From Planctomycetota bacterium (GTDB taxonomy: Bacteria > Planctomycetota > Phycisphaerae > Phycisphaerales > Phycisphaeraceae): a stretch of 10,199 bases of DNA. Each line of letters opens with the position of its first letter. Position 1 is the stretch's first letter. The notes below the pieces were generated by a model. That model was not told where the DNA came from, made no database searches, and saw only the letters and a program-made list of their open reading frames with translations. Of the stretch, positions 1 through 6,586 are shown in pieces. The stretch spans positions 1 through 10,199 of the forward strand of contig JAJUHR010000039.1 in assembly GCA_029267795.1 (NCBI GenBank). The letters are read 5' to 3'. A program made the position numbers and the translations under genes.

Positions 1-289
1 CGTCGACGACGGGGTGCTGGTCGACCTGTTCGTGCGGCTGGGGGAGGCCAACGAGGCTCGGCGGCAGGCTTTCCGGTTCGTGTTGGGCCTGATCCTGATG
101 CGGAAAAGGCTGCTGCGTTACGAAGGGTGCGAGCACCGCGTCGGCTCGGACGGCGCTGCCCAGGAGTGGTGGAAGGTGACGCTCAAGGGGCAGGAGGGCA
201 CGTGGGAGCTGTTGGACCCGAAGCTGGCTGAACGGCAGATCCGAGAGGTGACGGAGCAACTGGGGGAAATCTTCGAGTCGCAGCTGTAG
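1..289 (+). CDS. Hypothetical protein, 3' end only (5' truncated by window)
   Basis: This is the C-terminal 95 or so residues of a protein that begins before the window. The reading frame is open from base 2 with no in-frame stop, and it ends at a TAG at 287-289. A GTG at base 14 is available but is probably not the start, because the frame continues upstream with similar composition (VDDG before it). The visible part has a basic helix (FRFVLGLILMRKRLLRYEG), then a stretch ending WWKVTLKG, then an acidic, helical C-terminus rich in E, Q and L. There is no signal peptide or membrane segment in what can be seen. I do not recognise the family. The next gene starts 36 bases downstream on the same strand and encodes a lipoprotein, so the two are probably cotranscribed. 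No function can be assigned. Confidence 0.75.
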   Translation, partial: VDDGVLVDLFVRLGEANEARRQAFRFVLGLILMRKRLLRYEGCEHRVGSDGAAQEWWKVTLKGQEGTWELLDPKLAERQIREVTEQLGEIFESQL

Positions 290-325
290 GAGTTGCCCGC
301 GGAAGCAGAGAGGCAAGCGGCGTTG

Positions 326-1228
326 ATGAAGCGAACCAGCTGGGCGGTGCGTTGGGTCGGCCTGTGGGCGACCGGGGTGTGCTTCTGGACTACAGGCTGT
401 GCGGAGCCCCCCCGCGTCGTCGAGCAAGAGGCCCCGGAACAGTTGCCCTCGTATGGGGAGTTGGTGGACCGCTACAACCGGAACTTGGATGGGGTCGATC
501 GCCTTTGGGCTCGCGCGGTGGTGGAGCTGGAGTGGGAGGACGAGAAGGGCGGCCATTTCGAGCAGGGTGAGGGGCATTTGATCGTGGTGCTCCCGGATCG
601 GGTGGCGCTGTCGCTGGGTAAGCTCGGGAAAACAATGTTCTGGGCGGGCAGCGATGGTCAGCGGTACTGGCTGTTCGACACGCGGGACGACAAGTCGAAG
701 CTCTACCTAGGGCGCAACGATCGCCCGGCCGATCTGGATGAGAACGGCAAGCGCGTGGGTTTCCCGATCCGCCCGCCGGAGCTGCTGAAGATGCTAGGTA
801 TCGCGCGGATCGAGCCCGGGGTCGCCGCGGGCGGCGCCGTGGGTTGGCGGGAGGGGTGCTATGTGATCGAGCCGCCCGGGACGTCGCTGCGGTTTCACCT
901 GGACCCTCAGACCGCCCGGCCCCGTCGGATCGACCTGCTGGATTCGCAGGGCAACGAGTTGGTCACCGCGCGTCTTTCGGGGTGGGAGACGATGACGCTC
1001 AGCGGCGTGGGGCCGGGGGCGTATCCCCGGGTGGCGACCCGTTTCGAGGTGATCGAGCCGGCGCGGCACGGCACGATGACGCTGTTTCTCTCCGACGCCA
1101 CCGACGGCAGAGACGAGGGTCGGATCACCTCGAAGGTCTTTGACCTGCAAAAGCTGCAGGAGGTGTTCAAGCCGCGGGAAATCGTGGACTTGGACGCGCC
1201 GGTGGAAAGGGCGCTGGTTACGCCTTGA
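326..1228 (+). CDS. Lipoprotein, LolA/LolB/DUF4292-like
   Basis: Predicted 300-residue lipoprotein. I chose the ATG at 326 because it gives a clean signal peptide: MKR basic start, hydrophobic WVGLWATGVCF core, and a lipobox-like WTTGC with the lipidated cysteine at residue 25. A purine-rich AGAGAGG lies about 12 bases upstream. A TTG at 293 would add 11 polar residues in front of the signal and is less likely. The mature part has a pattern known from LolB/DUF4292-type proteins: a helix with YNRNLDGVDRLWARAVVELEW, then beta strands including GEGHLIVVLPDRVALSLGKLG, FWAGSDGQRYWLFD and later RRIDLLDSQGNELVTARLSGW. Such folds bind lipid or lipoprotein acyl chains in the periplasm. Any role in lipoprotein or lipid trafficking here is inferred from fold resemblance. 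The TTGC lipobox is weak against the usual L-A/S-G/A-C. The last 11 bases overlap the 3' end of ispH on the other strand. Confidence 0.75.
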   Translation: MKRTSWAVRWVGLWATGVCFWTTGCAEPPRVVEQEAPEQLPSYGELVDRYNRNLDGVDRLWARAVVELEWEDEKGGHFEQGEGHLIVVLPDRVALSLGKLGKTMFWAGSDGQRYWLFDTRDDKSKLYLGRNDRPADLDENGKRVGFPIRPPELLKMLGIARIEPGVAAGGAVGWREGCYVIEPPGTSLRFHLDPQTARPRRIDLLDSQGNELVTARLSGWETMTLSGVGPGAYPRVATRFEVIEPARHGTMTLFLSDATDGRDEGRITSKVFDLQKLQEVFKPREIVDLDAPVERALVTP

Positions 1229-2168
1229 CGGCGTGTTGCTCGCGGAGGATGCGCAGGCTCACGGGCAGCTCGAAGTGCATGTTTTCCTCGACGATATGGC
1301 CTGTCTCGACGTCGCCGCCGTAGCGTTCGAGCAGGTCGGCGATGATTTCCTGGACCAGGTGTTCGGGGGCCGAGGCGCCGGCGGTGACCAGGACGGTGTG
1401 GACTCCCTGGAACCAGCGGTGGTCGATCTCGCTCCTGTCGTCGACCAGGTATGCGCGGGTGCCGACGTTCTCGGAGATTTCGGTCAGCCGCACGGAGTTG
1501 GAGCTATTCTTGGAGCCGACGACCAGGACCAGGTCGGCGCGGTGGGCTAGGTGCCGCACGGCTAACTGGCGGTTGGTCGTGGCGTAGCAGATGTCGTCGC
1601 TGGGGGGTGCTTTAACGTGGGGGTAGCGGCGCTTGATCGCCTCGATGATGACGTTGGCGTCGTCCATGCTCAGGGTGGTCTGCGTGAGGTAGACCAGGGG
1701 GTCTTTGTCGGTGAACCGGAGTTTGTCGACATCCTCGGGGGATTCGACGATGGTGATCATGTCGGGGGCTTCGCCGAAGGTGCCGACCACTTCGTCGTGG
1801 CCGGAGTGGCCGACGAGCAGGATCTTGTACCCCTGGCGGGCGTAGCGGATCGCCTCCATGTGGACCTTGGTCACCAGCGGGCAGGTGGCGTCGATCATGG
1901 TGCAGCCGCGGTCCTTGGCCGCTTGGCGGACGGTGGGGCTGACGCCGTGGGCGCTGAAGATCACGGTCTGGTTGGGCGGGACCTCATCGATCGAGTCGAC
2001 GAACACGACGCCCTGCGTCACGAACCGCTGCACCACGTGGCGGTTATGCACGATTTCATGGTAGACGTACAGCGGCGACCCGACGATCTTAAGCGCCTCC
2101 TCCACGCACTGGATCGCCATGTTGACGCCGGCGCAGAAGCCCCGGGGATTGGCTAAAAGGATCTTCAT
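1218..2168 (-). CDS. ispH: 4-hydroxy-3-methylbut-2-enyl diphosphate reductase
   Basis: IspH (LytB) catalyses the last step of the MEP pathway: it reductively dehydrates HMBPP to IPP and DMAPP with a 4Fe-4S cluster in the cytoplasm. The protein is 316 residues, the usual length, when started at the ATG at 2168. That start places the first cluster cysteine at C12 in NPRGFCAGV, as in E. coli. The other cluster cysteines are C96 (DATCPLVTKVH) and C194 (DDICYATTNRQ). Substrate-binding and proton-transfer residues are also visible: H41 (EIVHNR), H74 (SAHGVSP), H124 and E126 (GHSGHDEVVG), and the SSNSVRLTE stretch that holds the diphosphate. All known essential residues look intact. An upstream ATG at 2225 would add 19 residues without family support. 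On the minus strand AGGG sits 7 bases before the chosen start. The glycosyltransferase gene lies upstream on the same strand. Confidence 0.97.
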   Translation of the reverse strand: MKILLANPRGFCAGVNMAIQCVEEALKIVGSPLYVYHEIVHNRHVVQRFVTQGVVFVDSIDEVPPNQTVIFSAHGVSPTVRQAAKDRGCTMIDATCPLVTKVHMEAIRYARQGYKILLVGHSGHDEVVGTFGEAPDMITIVESPEDVDKLRFTDKDPLVYLTQTTLSMDDANVIIEAIKRRYPHVKAPPSDDICYATTNRQLAVRHLAHRADLVLVVGSKNSSNSVRLTEISENVGTRAYLVDDRSEIDHRWFQGVHTVLVTAGASAPEHLVQEIIADLLERYGGDVETGHIVEENMHFELPVSLRILREQHAVKA

Positions 2169-2192
2169 CGCATTGCCCTGACGGCAGCCGTC
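2169..2192 (-). promoter_or_regulatory. ispH ribosome binding site with adjoining inverted repeat
   Basis: On the minus strand AGGG (2176-2179) lies 7 bases before the ATG of ispH. Immediately upstream is a perfect inverted repeat, GACGGC-A-GCCGTC (2180-2192). As RNA it can form a 5-bp stem with a CAG loop that abuts the Shine-Dalgarno sequence. The ribosome site supports the internal start choice. A regulatory role for the repeat, as hairpin or operator, is inference only. Confidence 0.5.
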
Positions 2193-2252
2193 GGAGGCCG
2201 GGTGATGGCTGGACCCGATGCGCACGGCTGCGCTGTGATTCTGCCGAACCCC

Positions 2253-2281
2253 ACTATAGCCGCGCTGGGCGGCCTTAGCTA
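2253..2281 (-). promoter_or_regulatory. Candidate ispH promoter
   Basis: On the minus strand a TATAGT hexamer (2253-2258) matches the -10 consensus at 5 of 6 positions. A poor -35 (TAGCTA, 2276-2281) lies 17 bases further upstream, over the stop codon of the glycosyltransferase gene. Initiation would give a leader of roughly 75-80 bases. The 106-base gap between the two genes leaves room for a separate promoter, but readthrough from the upstream gene is equally possible. Confidence 0.3.
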
Positions 2282-3165
2282 GAAGACGCGGTTTGCTCTG
2301 ATACCGCGGCGAGCACGTCGTCGACCTCCAACCAGGTCATTTCTGCCGGTGATGCCGGCGCCAGCAGGTGAACCCGTGGGCCGCGAGGGCTCCAGCGGGT
2401 GGCGTCGGTGGGGCCGAACAGCGCCAACGTGGGCAGGCCGATCTGGGCGGCCAAGTGCGTTGGGCCGGCGTCGTTGCCAACGAACAAGCCGGCGGTTTGC
2501 AGGGCGCTATGCAGCGATTCGAGCGAGTCGATCGCCTGGGCACCGTAGACATTCAACCAGCGATCCAGGAGAGAGCTGGGCCAGGTTTCCAGTTCCACCT
2601 CGCCCAGCAGGACGCGTGTGGGGCAGCCTTGATCACGGAGGCGATCGAGCAGGCTCTCGAACCGGTCCACGGGCCAGCATTTCTTGGGGGAACCGCTGCC
2701 CGGGTGCAAGACGATCGGGCCATGGGGGTTGATCAGGGTCGGGGGTTGCTGCGGGGTGATCCGCAGGCCCTGCTGCTGGAGCTGGAACAGGTGCCAGTCG
2801 CCCACGTGGCCGCCCCAGCCGGGCGGCGGGTTGGGGTCGATCAACACCAGGTGGGCCTGGGGTGCCAAGTTTCGGATGTTTTGAGCCCAAGGGTCGTCCT
2901 TGCCACTGACGAAGCTGATGAGTGTCCGCACCTTTCGCAGGAGCTGCGTGGTACGGGCATCCACTCGGCCCGCGTCGCCGTCTACATGCAGGGCGGCCCA
3001 TGCGGGCGACTCGATGTTGAAAGGCTCGACTGTAGGGATGAGTTGGGCAGTCAGTTTTGCTCTGGACCAGGGGGCTACGAAAGCCGTGAGCCCGCGCAAG
3101 GCACGGATCACGGGCAGGATCAACGCCCAATCTCCCAATGCGCCTTGGTGCACCACGAGGTTCAT
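2275..3165 (-). CDS. Glycosyltransferase family 9 (heptosyltransferase-like)
   Basis: The 296-residue protein resembles ADP-heptose:LPS heptosyltransferases (GT9, GT-B fold), which transfer a sugar from a nucleotide donor to lipopolysaccharide core or a similar surface glycan at the cytoplasmic face. The N-terminus has the family opening HQGALGDWALILPVIRAL (residues 6-23), where the GD motif near the acceptor site is present. The C-terminal half has HPGSGSPKKCW (154-164), GNDAGPTHLAA (230-240) and GPTDATRWSPRG (251-262), which form the nucleotide-sugar binding region. It is a little shorter than typical heptosyltransferases (about 320-350), mostly in the N-terminal domain, and has no membrane segment. 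Heptose specificity cannot be read from sequence, so other sugars are possible. No strong Shine-Dalgarno precedes the ATG; a TATAAA lies about 12 bases upstream. The gene is divergent from the sigma factor and is followed by ispH. Confidence 0.88.
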   Translation of the reverse strand: MNLVVHQGALGDWALILPVIRALRGLTAFVAPWSRAKLTAQLIPTVEPFNIESPAWAALHVDGDAGRVDARTTQLLRKVRTLISFVSGKDDPWAQNIRNLAPQAHLVLIDPNPPPGWGGHVGDWHLFQLQQQGLRITPQQPPTLINPHGPIVLHPGSGSPKKCWPVDRFESLLDRLRDQGCPTRVLLGEVELETWPSSLLDRWLNVYGAQAIDSLESLHSALQTAGLFVGNDAGPTHLAAQIGLPTLALFGPTDATRWSPRGPRVHLLAPASPAEMTWLEVDDVLAAVSEQTASSS

Positions 3166-3171
3166 GGATGG

Positions 3172-3250
3172 GGTCCGTTTATACCGGGGGTGCGGCCTTT
3201 AAGCATTTCAAGACGTCTTGGCGGCGTATTGCGTGGTCCGTTTATGACGG
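3172..3250 (+). repeat. Direct repeat pair GGTCCGTTTAT, 63 bases apart
   Basis: GGTCCGTTTATACCGG (3172-3187) and GGTCCGTTTATGACGG (3235-3250) agree at 14 of 16 positions, and their starts are 63 bases apart. A third partial copy, GCGTTTATCTGG (3281-3292), shares the CGTTTAT core. The first copy contains the TATAAA that may be the -10 of the glycosyltransferase gene, and the second contains a possible -10 of the sigma gene. The pair may be protein binding sites or duplicated promoter elements. Confidence 0.5.
3209..3220. promoter_or_regulatory. Perfect 12-bp palindrome, possible operator
   Basis: CAAGACGTCTTG is its own reverse complement over all 12 bases. It lies nearly midway between the two GGTCCGTTTAT repeats and overlaps the weak -35 of a plus-strand promoter candidate. 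Its position in a divergent promoter region suits a dimeric regulator, but nothing identifies which one. Confidence 0.35.
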
Positions 3251-3461
3251 CGGTGGGTTCGGCCAAAGGGCTGGGGAAGGGCGTTTATCTGGACAGAAAG
3301 TGGGCTCCCGTGGGTCTGGAAATCCAGCTGAGCAGGGCCACTTCGCAAGTGTTAAGAGCGTGGGTGAAACCGCCGACGTTACTGCAGACACCGGGACGTA
3401 AAACCAGTCTGCGCGAACCGTTCGTACATGAGGGTAACCAGCAAGCGAAAGAGCCCAGGGG

Positions 3462-4397
3462 ATGGCTGACAGTTCGGTCAAGAGCCCGTTGCAGTTGTAC
3501 TTGCGGGAGATCGATTGCGCGCCGCTTCTAACGTCCGAGGAGGAGCGGGAGCTGTGCTGGAAGATCATGCACGAGAACTGCCCGCTGGCCCGGGAGAGGA
3601 TGATCCGCTCGAACCTGCGTTTGGTGGTGAGCGTGGCCAAGCGGTACGCGGATCGCGGCTTGCCCCTGTCGGACTTGATCGAAGAAGGCAACCTGGGGTT
3701 GCTGCGCGCGGTGGAGGCGTTTGACCCCGACCAGGGGGCGCGGTTTAGCACGTATGCCTCGTGGTGGATCAAGCAGGCGATCAAGCGCGCCCTGATCAAC
3801 GCGGTGCAGCCGATCCACATCCCCGCGTACATGGTCGAGCTGATCGCCAAGTGGAAGAAAACCTCCGAGGAGTTGGAGGAGCAGCTGGGCCGGACCCCTT
3901 CGATCCAGGAGCTGGCCGAAGCGATGGAGATGCCGCCGCGAAAGGTGCGGATCATCCGCAAGGCGGTGCGGGCGTTGCAGCGGCCGAGCCAGGAGGACGT
4001 CGGTGACGGCGATGGGCCGAGCTTGTCCGAGCTGGTGTGCGACGAACGGGGCAAGCGGCCGGAGGAGGAGGTGCTCGAATCGGACGACCTGGCGACGATC
4101 CGCCGGCTGCTGGACACGATCGACCACCGCGAGGCGACGATCCTGCGCCTGCGGTTCGGGCTCGATGGCAACGAGCCGCTGACGCTGAAGCAGATCGGTG
4201 AAGTCGTGGGCCTGACGCGCGAGCGTGTACGGCAGATCGAAATCGAAGCGCTCAACAAGCTGAACCAGCGGCTGTCGAGCGACCGGCCCTTCACCAACAC
4301 GGAATTGGTTCGACGGCGTTCTCCGCGACGACGCAGCAGCGCCGAAGCCCGGGCGGGGGACGATGGGACCTCGCCGGGTTACCGCCGATCGGCTTGA
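3462..4397 (+). CDS. RNA polymerase sigma-70 family factor (regions 1.2-4.2)
   Basis: The 311-residue protein is a sigma-70 factor that directs RNA polymerase to promoters. Region 1.2 is SPLQLYLREI (8-17) with LLTSEEERELC. Region 2 spans about 46-112, including RLVVSVAKRYADRGLPLSDL and the promoter-melting and -10 reading helix FSTYASWWIKQAIKRAL. Region 3 is about 118-190. Region 4 is about 210-268, with the helix-turn-helix TLKQIGEVVGLTRERVRQIE that reads the -35. Region 1.1 is missing and the linker to region 2 is short, which fits a group 2 (RpoS/SigB-like) or small primary-type factor. The last 30 or so residues are arginine-rich and low in complexity (VRRRSPRRRSS) and extend beyond the usual family end. 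No good Shine-Dalgarno is spaced correctly: AGGGG abuts the ATG. The gene is divergent from the glycosyltransferase and convergent with gcvT. Whether it is the main or an alternative factor cannot be told here. Confidence 0.95.
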   Translation: MADSSVKSPLQLYLREIDCAPLLTSEEERELCWKIMHENCPLARERMIRSNLRLVVSVAKRYADRGLPLSDLIEEGNLGLLRAVEAFDPDQGARFSTYASWWIKQAIKRALINAVQPIHIPAYMVELIAKWKKTSEELEEQLGRTPSIQELAEAMEMPPRKVRIIRKAVRALQRPSQEDVGDGDGPSLSELVCDERGKRPEEEVLESDDLATIRRLLDTIDHREATILRLRFGLDGNEPLTLKQIGEVVGLTRERVRQIEIEALNKLNQRLSSDRPFTNTELVRRRSPRRRSSAEARAGDDGTSPGYRRSA

Positions 4398-4409
4398 TGG
4401 GCCGATATC

Positions 4410-4440
4410 GCCCCTGCCCCGGGGGCTATTTGCTGACTTT
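4410..4440 (+). terminator. Possible terminator after the sigma factor gene
   Basis: GCCCC (4410-4414) and GGGGC (4422-4426) can pair around a 7-base loop, starting 12 bases after the sigma stop codon. A partly T-rich tail follows (TATTTGCTGACTTT). The tail is interrupted, so this is a moderate intrinsic terminator at best. It sits in the 58-base gap where the sigma gene and gcvT converge. Confidence 0.4.
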
Positions 4441-4455
4441 CCCCCGATCACGGCA

Positions 4456-5604
4456 TCACGGGCGCTTATAGAACGGCAGGGGGACGACCTGGGCGGGGAC
4501 GGCCTGCGTGCCCAAATCCACGGACAGCTCGGCCCCCGGCGTTCCGAAAGGCGGATGGACGTACGCCATCGCGATCGGCACCCCGAGCGTCGGCGACAGG
4601 CACCCGCTGGTGACACGGCCGACCTCCTGGTGATTGGCGGATCGCACGGGCATGCCCTGGCGCGCGGTGCGACGGCCTTGCAGCTTCAGCCCCACCAAGC
4701 GGCGTTGCGAGCCCTGCGCCGCGATCGTGCGCAGAGCCACGGCGCCGATGAAATCCGCGTGGCCCGCGGAGCCCTTGTCCAGGTCCACGGCGAAATTCAG
4801 GCCCGCGGACAGGGGGTCCGTGTCCTCGTCGAGCTCGTGGCCGTAGAGGGGCATTGCGGCTTCGAGCCGCAGGGTATCGCGGGCGCCCAGGCCGATGGGT
4901 TTGATCAGCGGGCTGTCGGGCCCGTTGGGCGTCAGCTGGCTGATCATCAGTTTGAGCGCCATGCCGGCCATCGAGGCGGGGAGGATCACTTCCACGCCGT
5001 CTTCGCCGGTGTACCCGGTGCGGCTGATGATCGCGGTGAATAACAACACGTTCTTGGTGCAGAAGCGATACCGTTTCAGGGCCGGGACCTCGCTGGAGAA
5101 CCGGCCGATCAGATCCATGACCTTGGGGCCCTGCAGGGCGATCATCGCGGTAGAGGCGGTCAGGTCCTCGACTTTGACGGCCAGGTCGGTGGCGTGGGCG
5201 CGCAGGTGCGCCAGGACCTTGGCGCGGTTGGACGCGTTGACCACGAGCATCCAGTGGGTTTCGAAGCGGTAGACGATCACGTCGTCGATCGTGCCCCCGC
5301 GGGCGTTGCAGATCAGGCTGTACCGGCAGGCGTTGGGCGGCATGTCGCCGACGCGGCGGGTGAGCACGCGTTCCAACAAGGGCAAGGCCTGGGCGCCGGA
5401 GATCTTGATCCGGCCCATGTGCGAGACGTCGAAAAGCCCCGCGGCGCTGCGGACGTGGTGATGCTCCTCGTGGATCGAACGGTACATGATGGGCATTTCC
5501 CACCCGGCGAACTCGACCATTTTCGCCCCGTGCTCCACGTGGAAACTATGAAACGGGGTCCGCAGCAGGGGGGGGTTGTCGAGGGTCTGTTCGTGCGTTG
5601 TCAC
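4456..5604 (-). CDS. gcvT: Aminomethyltransferase (glycine cleavage T protein)
   Basis: GcvT transfers the methylene group from aminomethyl-lipoyl H protein to tetrahydrofolate, releasing ammonia, in the cytoplasmic glycine cleavage system. The 382-residue protein is close to the usual length. The N-terminal folate-binding domain shows TPFHSFHVEHGAKMVEFAGW (16-35), LFDVSHMGRI (58-66) and YSLICNARGGTIDDVIVYR, in which D107 or D108 is the catalytic aspartate region (D101 in E. coli). Further on are ALQGP, ISRTGYTGEDGVEV and GLGARDTLRLEAAMPLYGHE. The C-terminal barrel includes GHADFIG, GRVTSGCLSPTLG and the end PFYKRP. The start is a GTG at 5604, supported by AGGGG 7 bases upstream and by the full N-terminal motif. 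No gcvH or gcvP is visible nearby, so the system must be completed elsewhere. The PIG-L gene is 42 bases upstream on the same strand. Confidence 0.97.
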   Translation of the reverse strand: MTTHEQTLDNPPLLRTPFHSFHVEHGAKMVEFAGWEMPIMYRSIHEEHHHVRSAAGLFDVSHMGRIKISGAQALPLLERVLTRRVGDMPPNACRYSLICNARGGTIDDVIVYRFETHWMLVVNASNRAKVLAHLRAHATDLAVKVEDLTASTAMIALQGPKVMDLIGRFSSEVPALKRYRFCTKNVLLFTAIISRTGYTGEDGVEVILPASMAGMALKLMISQLTPNGPDSPLIKPIGLGARDTLRLEAAMPLYGHELDEDTDPLSAGLNFAVDLDKGSAGHADFIGAVALRTIAAQGSQRRLVGLKLQGRRTARQGMPVRSANHQEVGRVTSGCLSPTLGVPIAMAYVHPPFGTPGAELSVDLGTQAVPAQVVPLPFYKRP

Positions 5605-5617
5605 GGGGGATCCCCTA
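5605..5617 (-). promoter_or_regulatory. gcvT ribosome binding site inside a palindrome
   Basis: On the minus strand AGGGG precedes the GTG start by 7 bases. It is embedded in the perfect 10-bp palindrome GGGGATCCCC (5606-5615). The site decides in favour of the GTG start. Self-pairing could dampen initiation, but the stem would be only about 3 bp with a GATC loop. Confidence 0.5.
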
Positions 5618-5646
5618 AAAAGCTTTCGGCGGGTCGGTCGGCGGCC

Positions 5647-6468
5647 TCAGGTGAAGAGCGGTTGATAGATGCTCGAGGAGTAGAACAGGAATTCGACTTC
5701 CCGCAGGTATTCATACGGCCCGCCGGCGCGCACGCTCTCGACCAGCTGGGCGATCTGGGCCTGGGAGCGGAACGCGGCGATGCTCTGAAGCTTTTTCTCG
5801 AAGGCCTGCTGATCGGAGCGCAGTTGGAGGTTGGGGGGTTGGCTGAAGTTGCAGTAGACGGCCATTTCGCAGACGCGAGGCACGTGTTCCAGCGGCGGGC
5901 CCAGCTCGGGCCAGATCGCGCCCCGAGCGTGGAAGAGGCTGATCATCAGCTCGTTGTGGGTGATCTGGTGGTCGGGGTGCAAGTCGGTGGGGCTGGGGAT
6001 CAAAACGCGGTCGGGGCGGATCGAGCGGAGGTGATAGGTGATCACGTTCTGCAAGCCGACGTAGCCGCAGATGTTCGGCTCGTTGGGGCCGGCGGGGCGG
6101 CGGCCTTGGAGGGTGACCAGGCCGGCGTCGGGGTACCCGATGTGGATCAGGCGTTGCTCGTCCAGGCCGAGGATGCGATAAGCGTCGGCGGTTTCGGCGC
6201 GGCGGGTCGCGACGATCGAGGTCCGATCCTTCAGGTCGCAGTAACCCATGCGGCCGTCGGTCACCACCATGACGTACACCCCCACGCCGGCTTGTACAGC
6301 GGCCTGGAGCCACAGCGCAGCCCCGATGCACGCGTCGTCGTCGTGCGGGCTTAGGACGAGCCATCGCTCCCGCGAGGTGTCGTCGCAGCGCATCGCGTGG
6401 GCCAGGTCATTGGACCGGATTTTTTGGCCGCTCTCCAACCGGGTGAAGTGAAACGAAGAGTTCAGCAT
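5647..6468 (-). CDS. PIG-L/LmbE family deacetylase
   Basis: The 273-residue protein is a zinc-dependent PIG-L/LmbE-type N-acetyl-sugar deacetylase. Known members act on GlcNAc-PI, GlcNAc-Ins (MshB), diacetylchitobiose or antibiotic sugars. Metal and catalytic motifs are intact: SPHDDDACIG (40-49; H42, D43 and D44 in the PHxDD motif), ATRRAET (88-94) and the second metal motif HPDH (165-168). The Rossmann-like core follows VYVMVVTDGRMGYCD. The C-terminal part (about 180-273) contains FEKKLQSIAAFRSQ, a region seen in the family. No signal peptide is evident. The substrate is unknown. The ATG at 6468 lacks a Shine-Dalgarno; TACTAA lies 5 bases before it, so the message may be leaderless. A start at the ATG at 6393 (residue 26) is a real alternative and keeps all motifs. 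gcvT follows after 42 bases. Confidence 0.9.
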   Translation of the reverse strand: MLNSSFHFTRLESGQKIRSNDLAHAMRCDDTSRERWLVLSPHDDDACIGAALWLQAAVQAGVGVYVMVVTDGRMGYCDLKDRTSIVATRRAETADAYRILGLDEQRLIHIGYPDAGLVTLQGRRPAGPNEPNICGYVGLQNVITYHLRSIRPDRVLIPSPTDLHPDHQITHNELMISLFHARGAIWPELGPPLEHVPRVCEMAVYCNFSQPPNLQLRSDQQAFEKKLQSIAAFRSQAQIAQLVESVRAGGPYEYLREVEFLFYSSSIYQPLFT

Positions 6469-6586
6469 CGTTTTTAGTAGGGGTGTGTTCTTTCTACGGG
6501 TGTTTTTCCGGTCGCCCCTTCTCGAGCGAGTGTTATTTGCAACAGCCTACACCGAGCAAGCGGTCGAGAGACGCCGTCAAGGCGAG

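Larger units (their letters stand above)
3166..3461. other. Divergent intergenic region between glycosyltransferase and sigma factor
   Basis: This 296-base stretch has no convincing gene: the short frames that enter it are mostly antisense extensions without a ribosome site. It should contain promoters for both flanking genes. For the minus strand, TATAAA (3178-3183) could be a -10, but no good -35 lies at the right distance. For the plus strand, TTGGCG (3218-3223), 17 bases, then TTTATG (3241-3246) is a weak match. It also contains direct repeats, a palindrome and two small inverted repeats: CTGGA-AA-TCCAG (3316-3327) and CACTT-CGC-AAGTG (3339-3351). A leader of more than 200 bases before the sigma gene would be possible. 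Confidence 0.6.

Noticed and set aside
293..325. TTG start for the lipoprotein gene
   Set aside because: It puts 11 polar residues before the signal peptide; the ATG at 326 gives a proper lipoprotein signal.
2169..2225. Upstream ATG start for ispH
   Set aside because: The extra 19 residues are outside the family, and the internal ATG reproduces the E. coli residue numbering and has a ribosome site.
2368..3531. 387-residue open frame on the + strand
   Set aside because: It runs antisense through the glycosyltransferase and into the sigma gene, with no recognisable motif; it is a GC-driven shadow frame.
4446..4461. Short tandem repeat ATCACGG, two copies
   Set aside because: Only two 7-base copies, one running into the gcvT end; it is too little to call a repeat element.
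3242..4616. Two long minus-strand frames (352 and 362 residues)
   Set aside because: They lie opposite the sigma factor gene and match no family; the sigma motifs on the + strand are unmistakable.
5194..6354. 386-residue open frame on the + strand
   Set aside because: It is antisense to gcvT and the PIG-L gene, both of which have intact motifs; its composition is that of a shadow frame.
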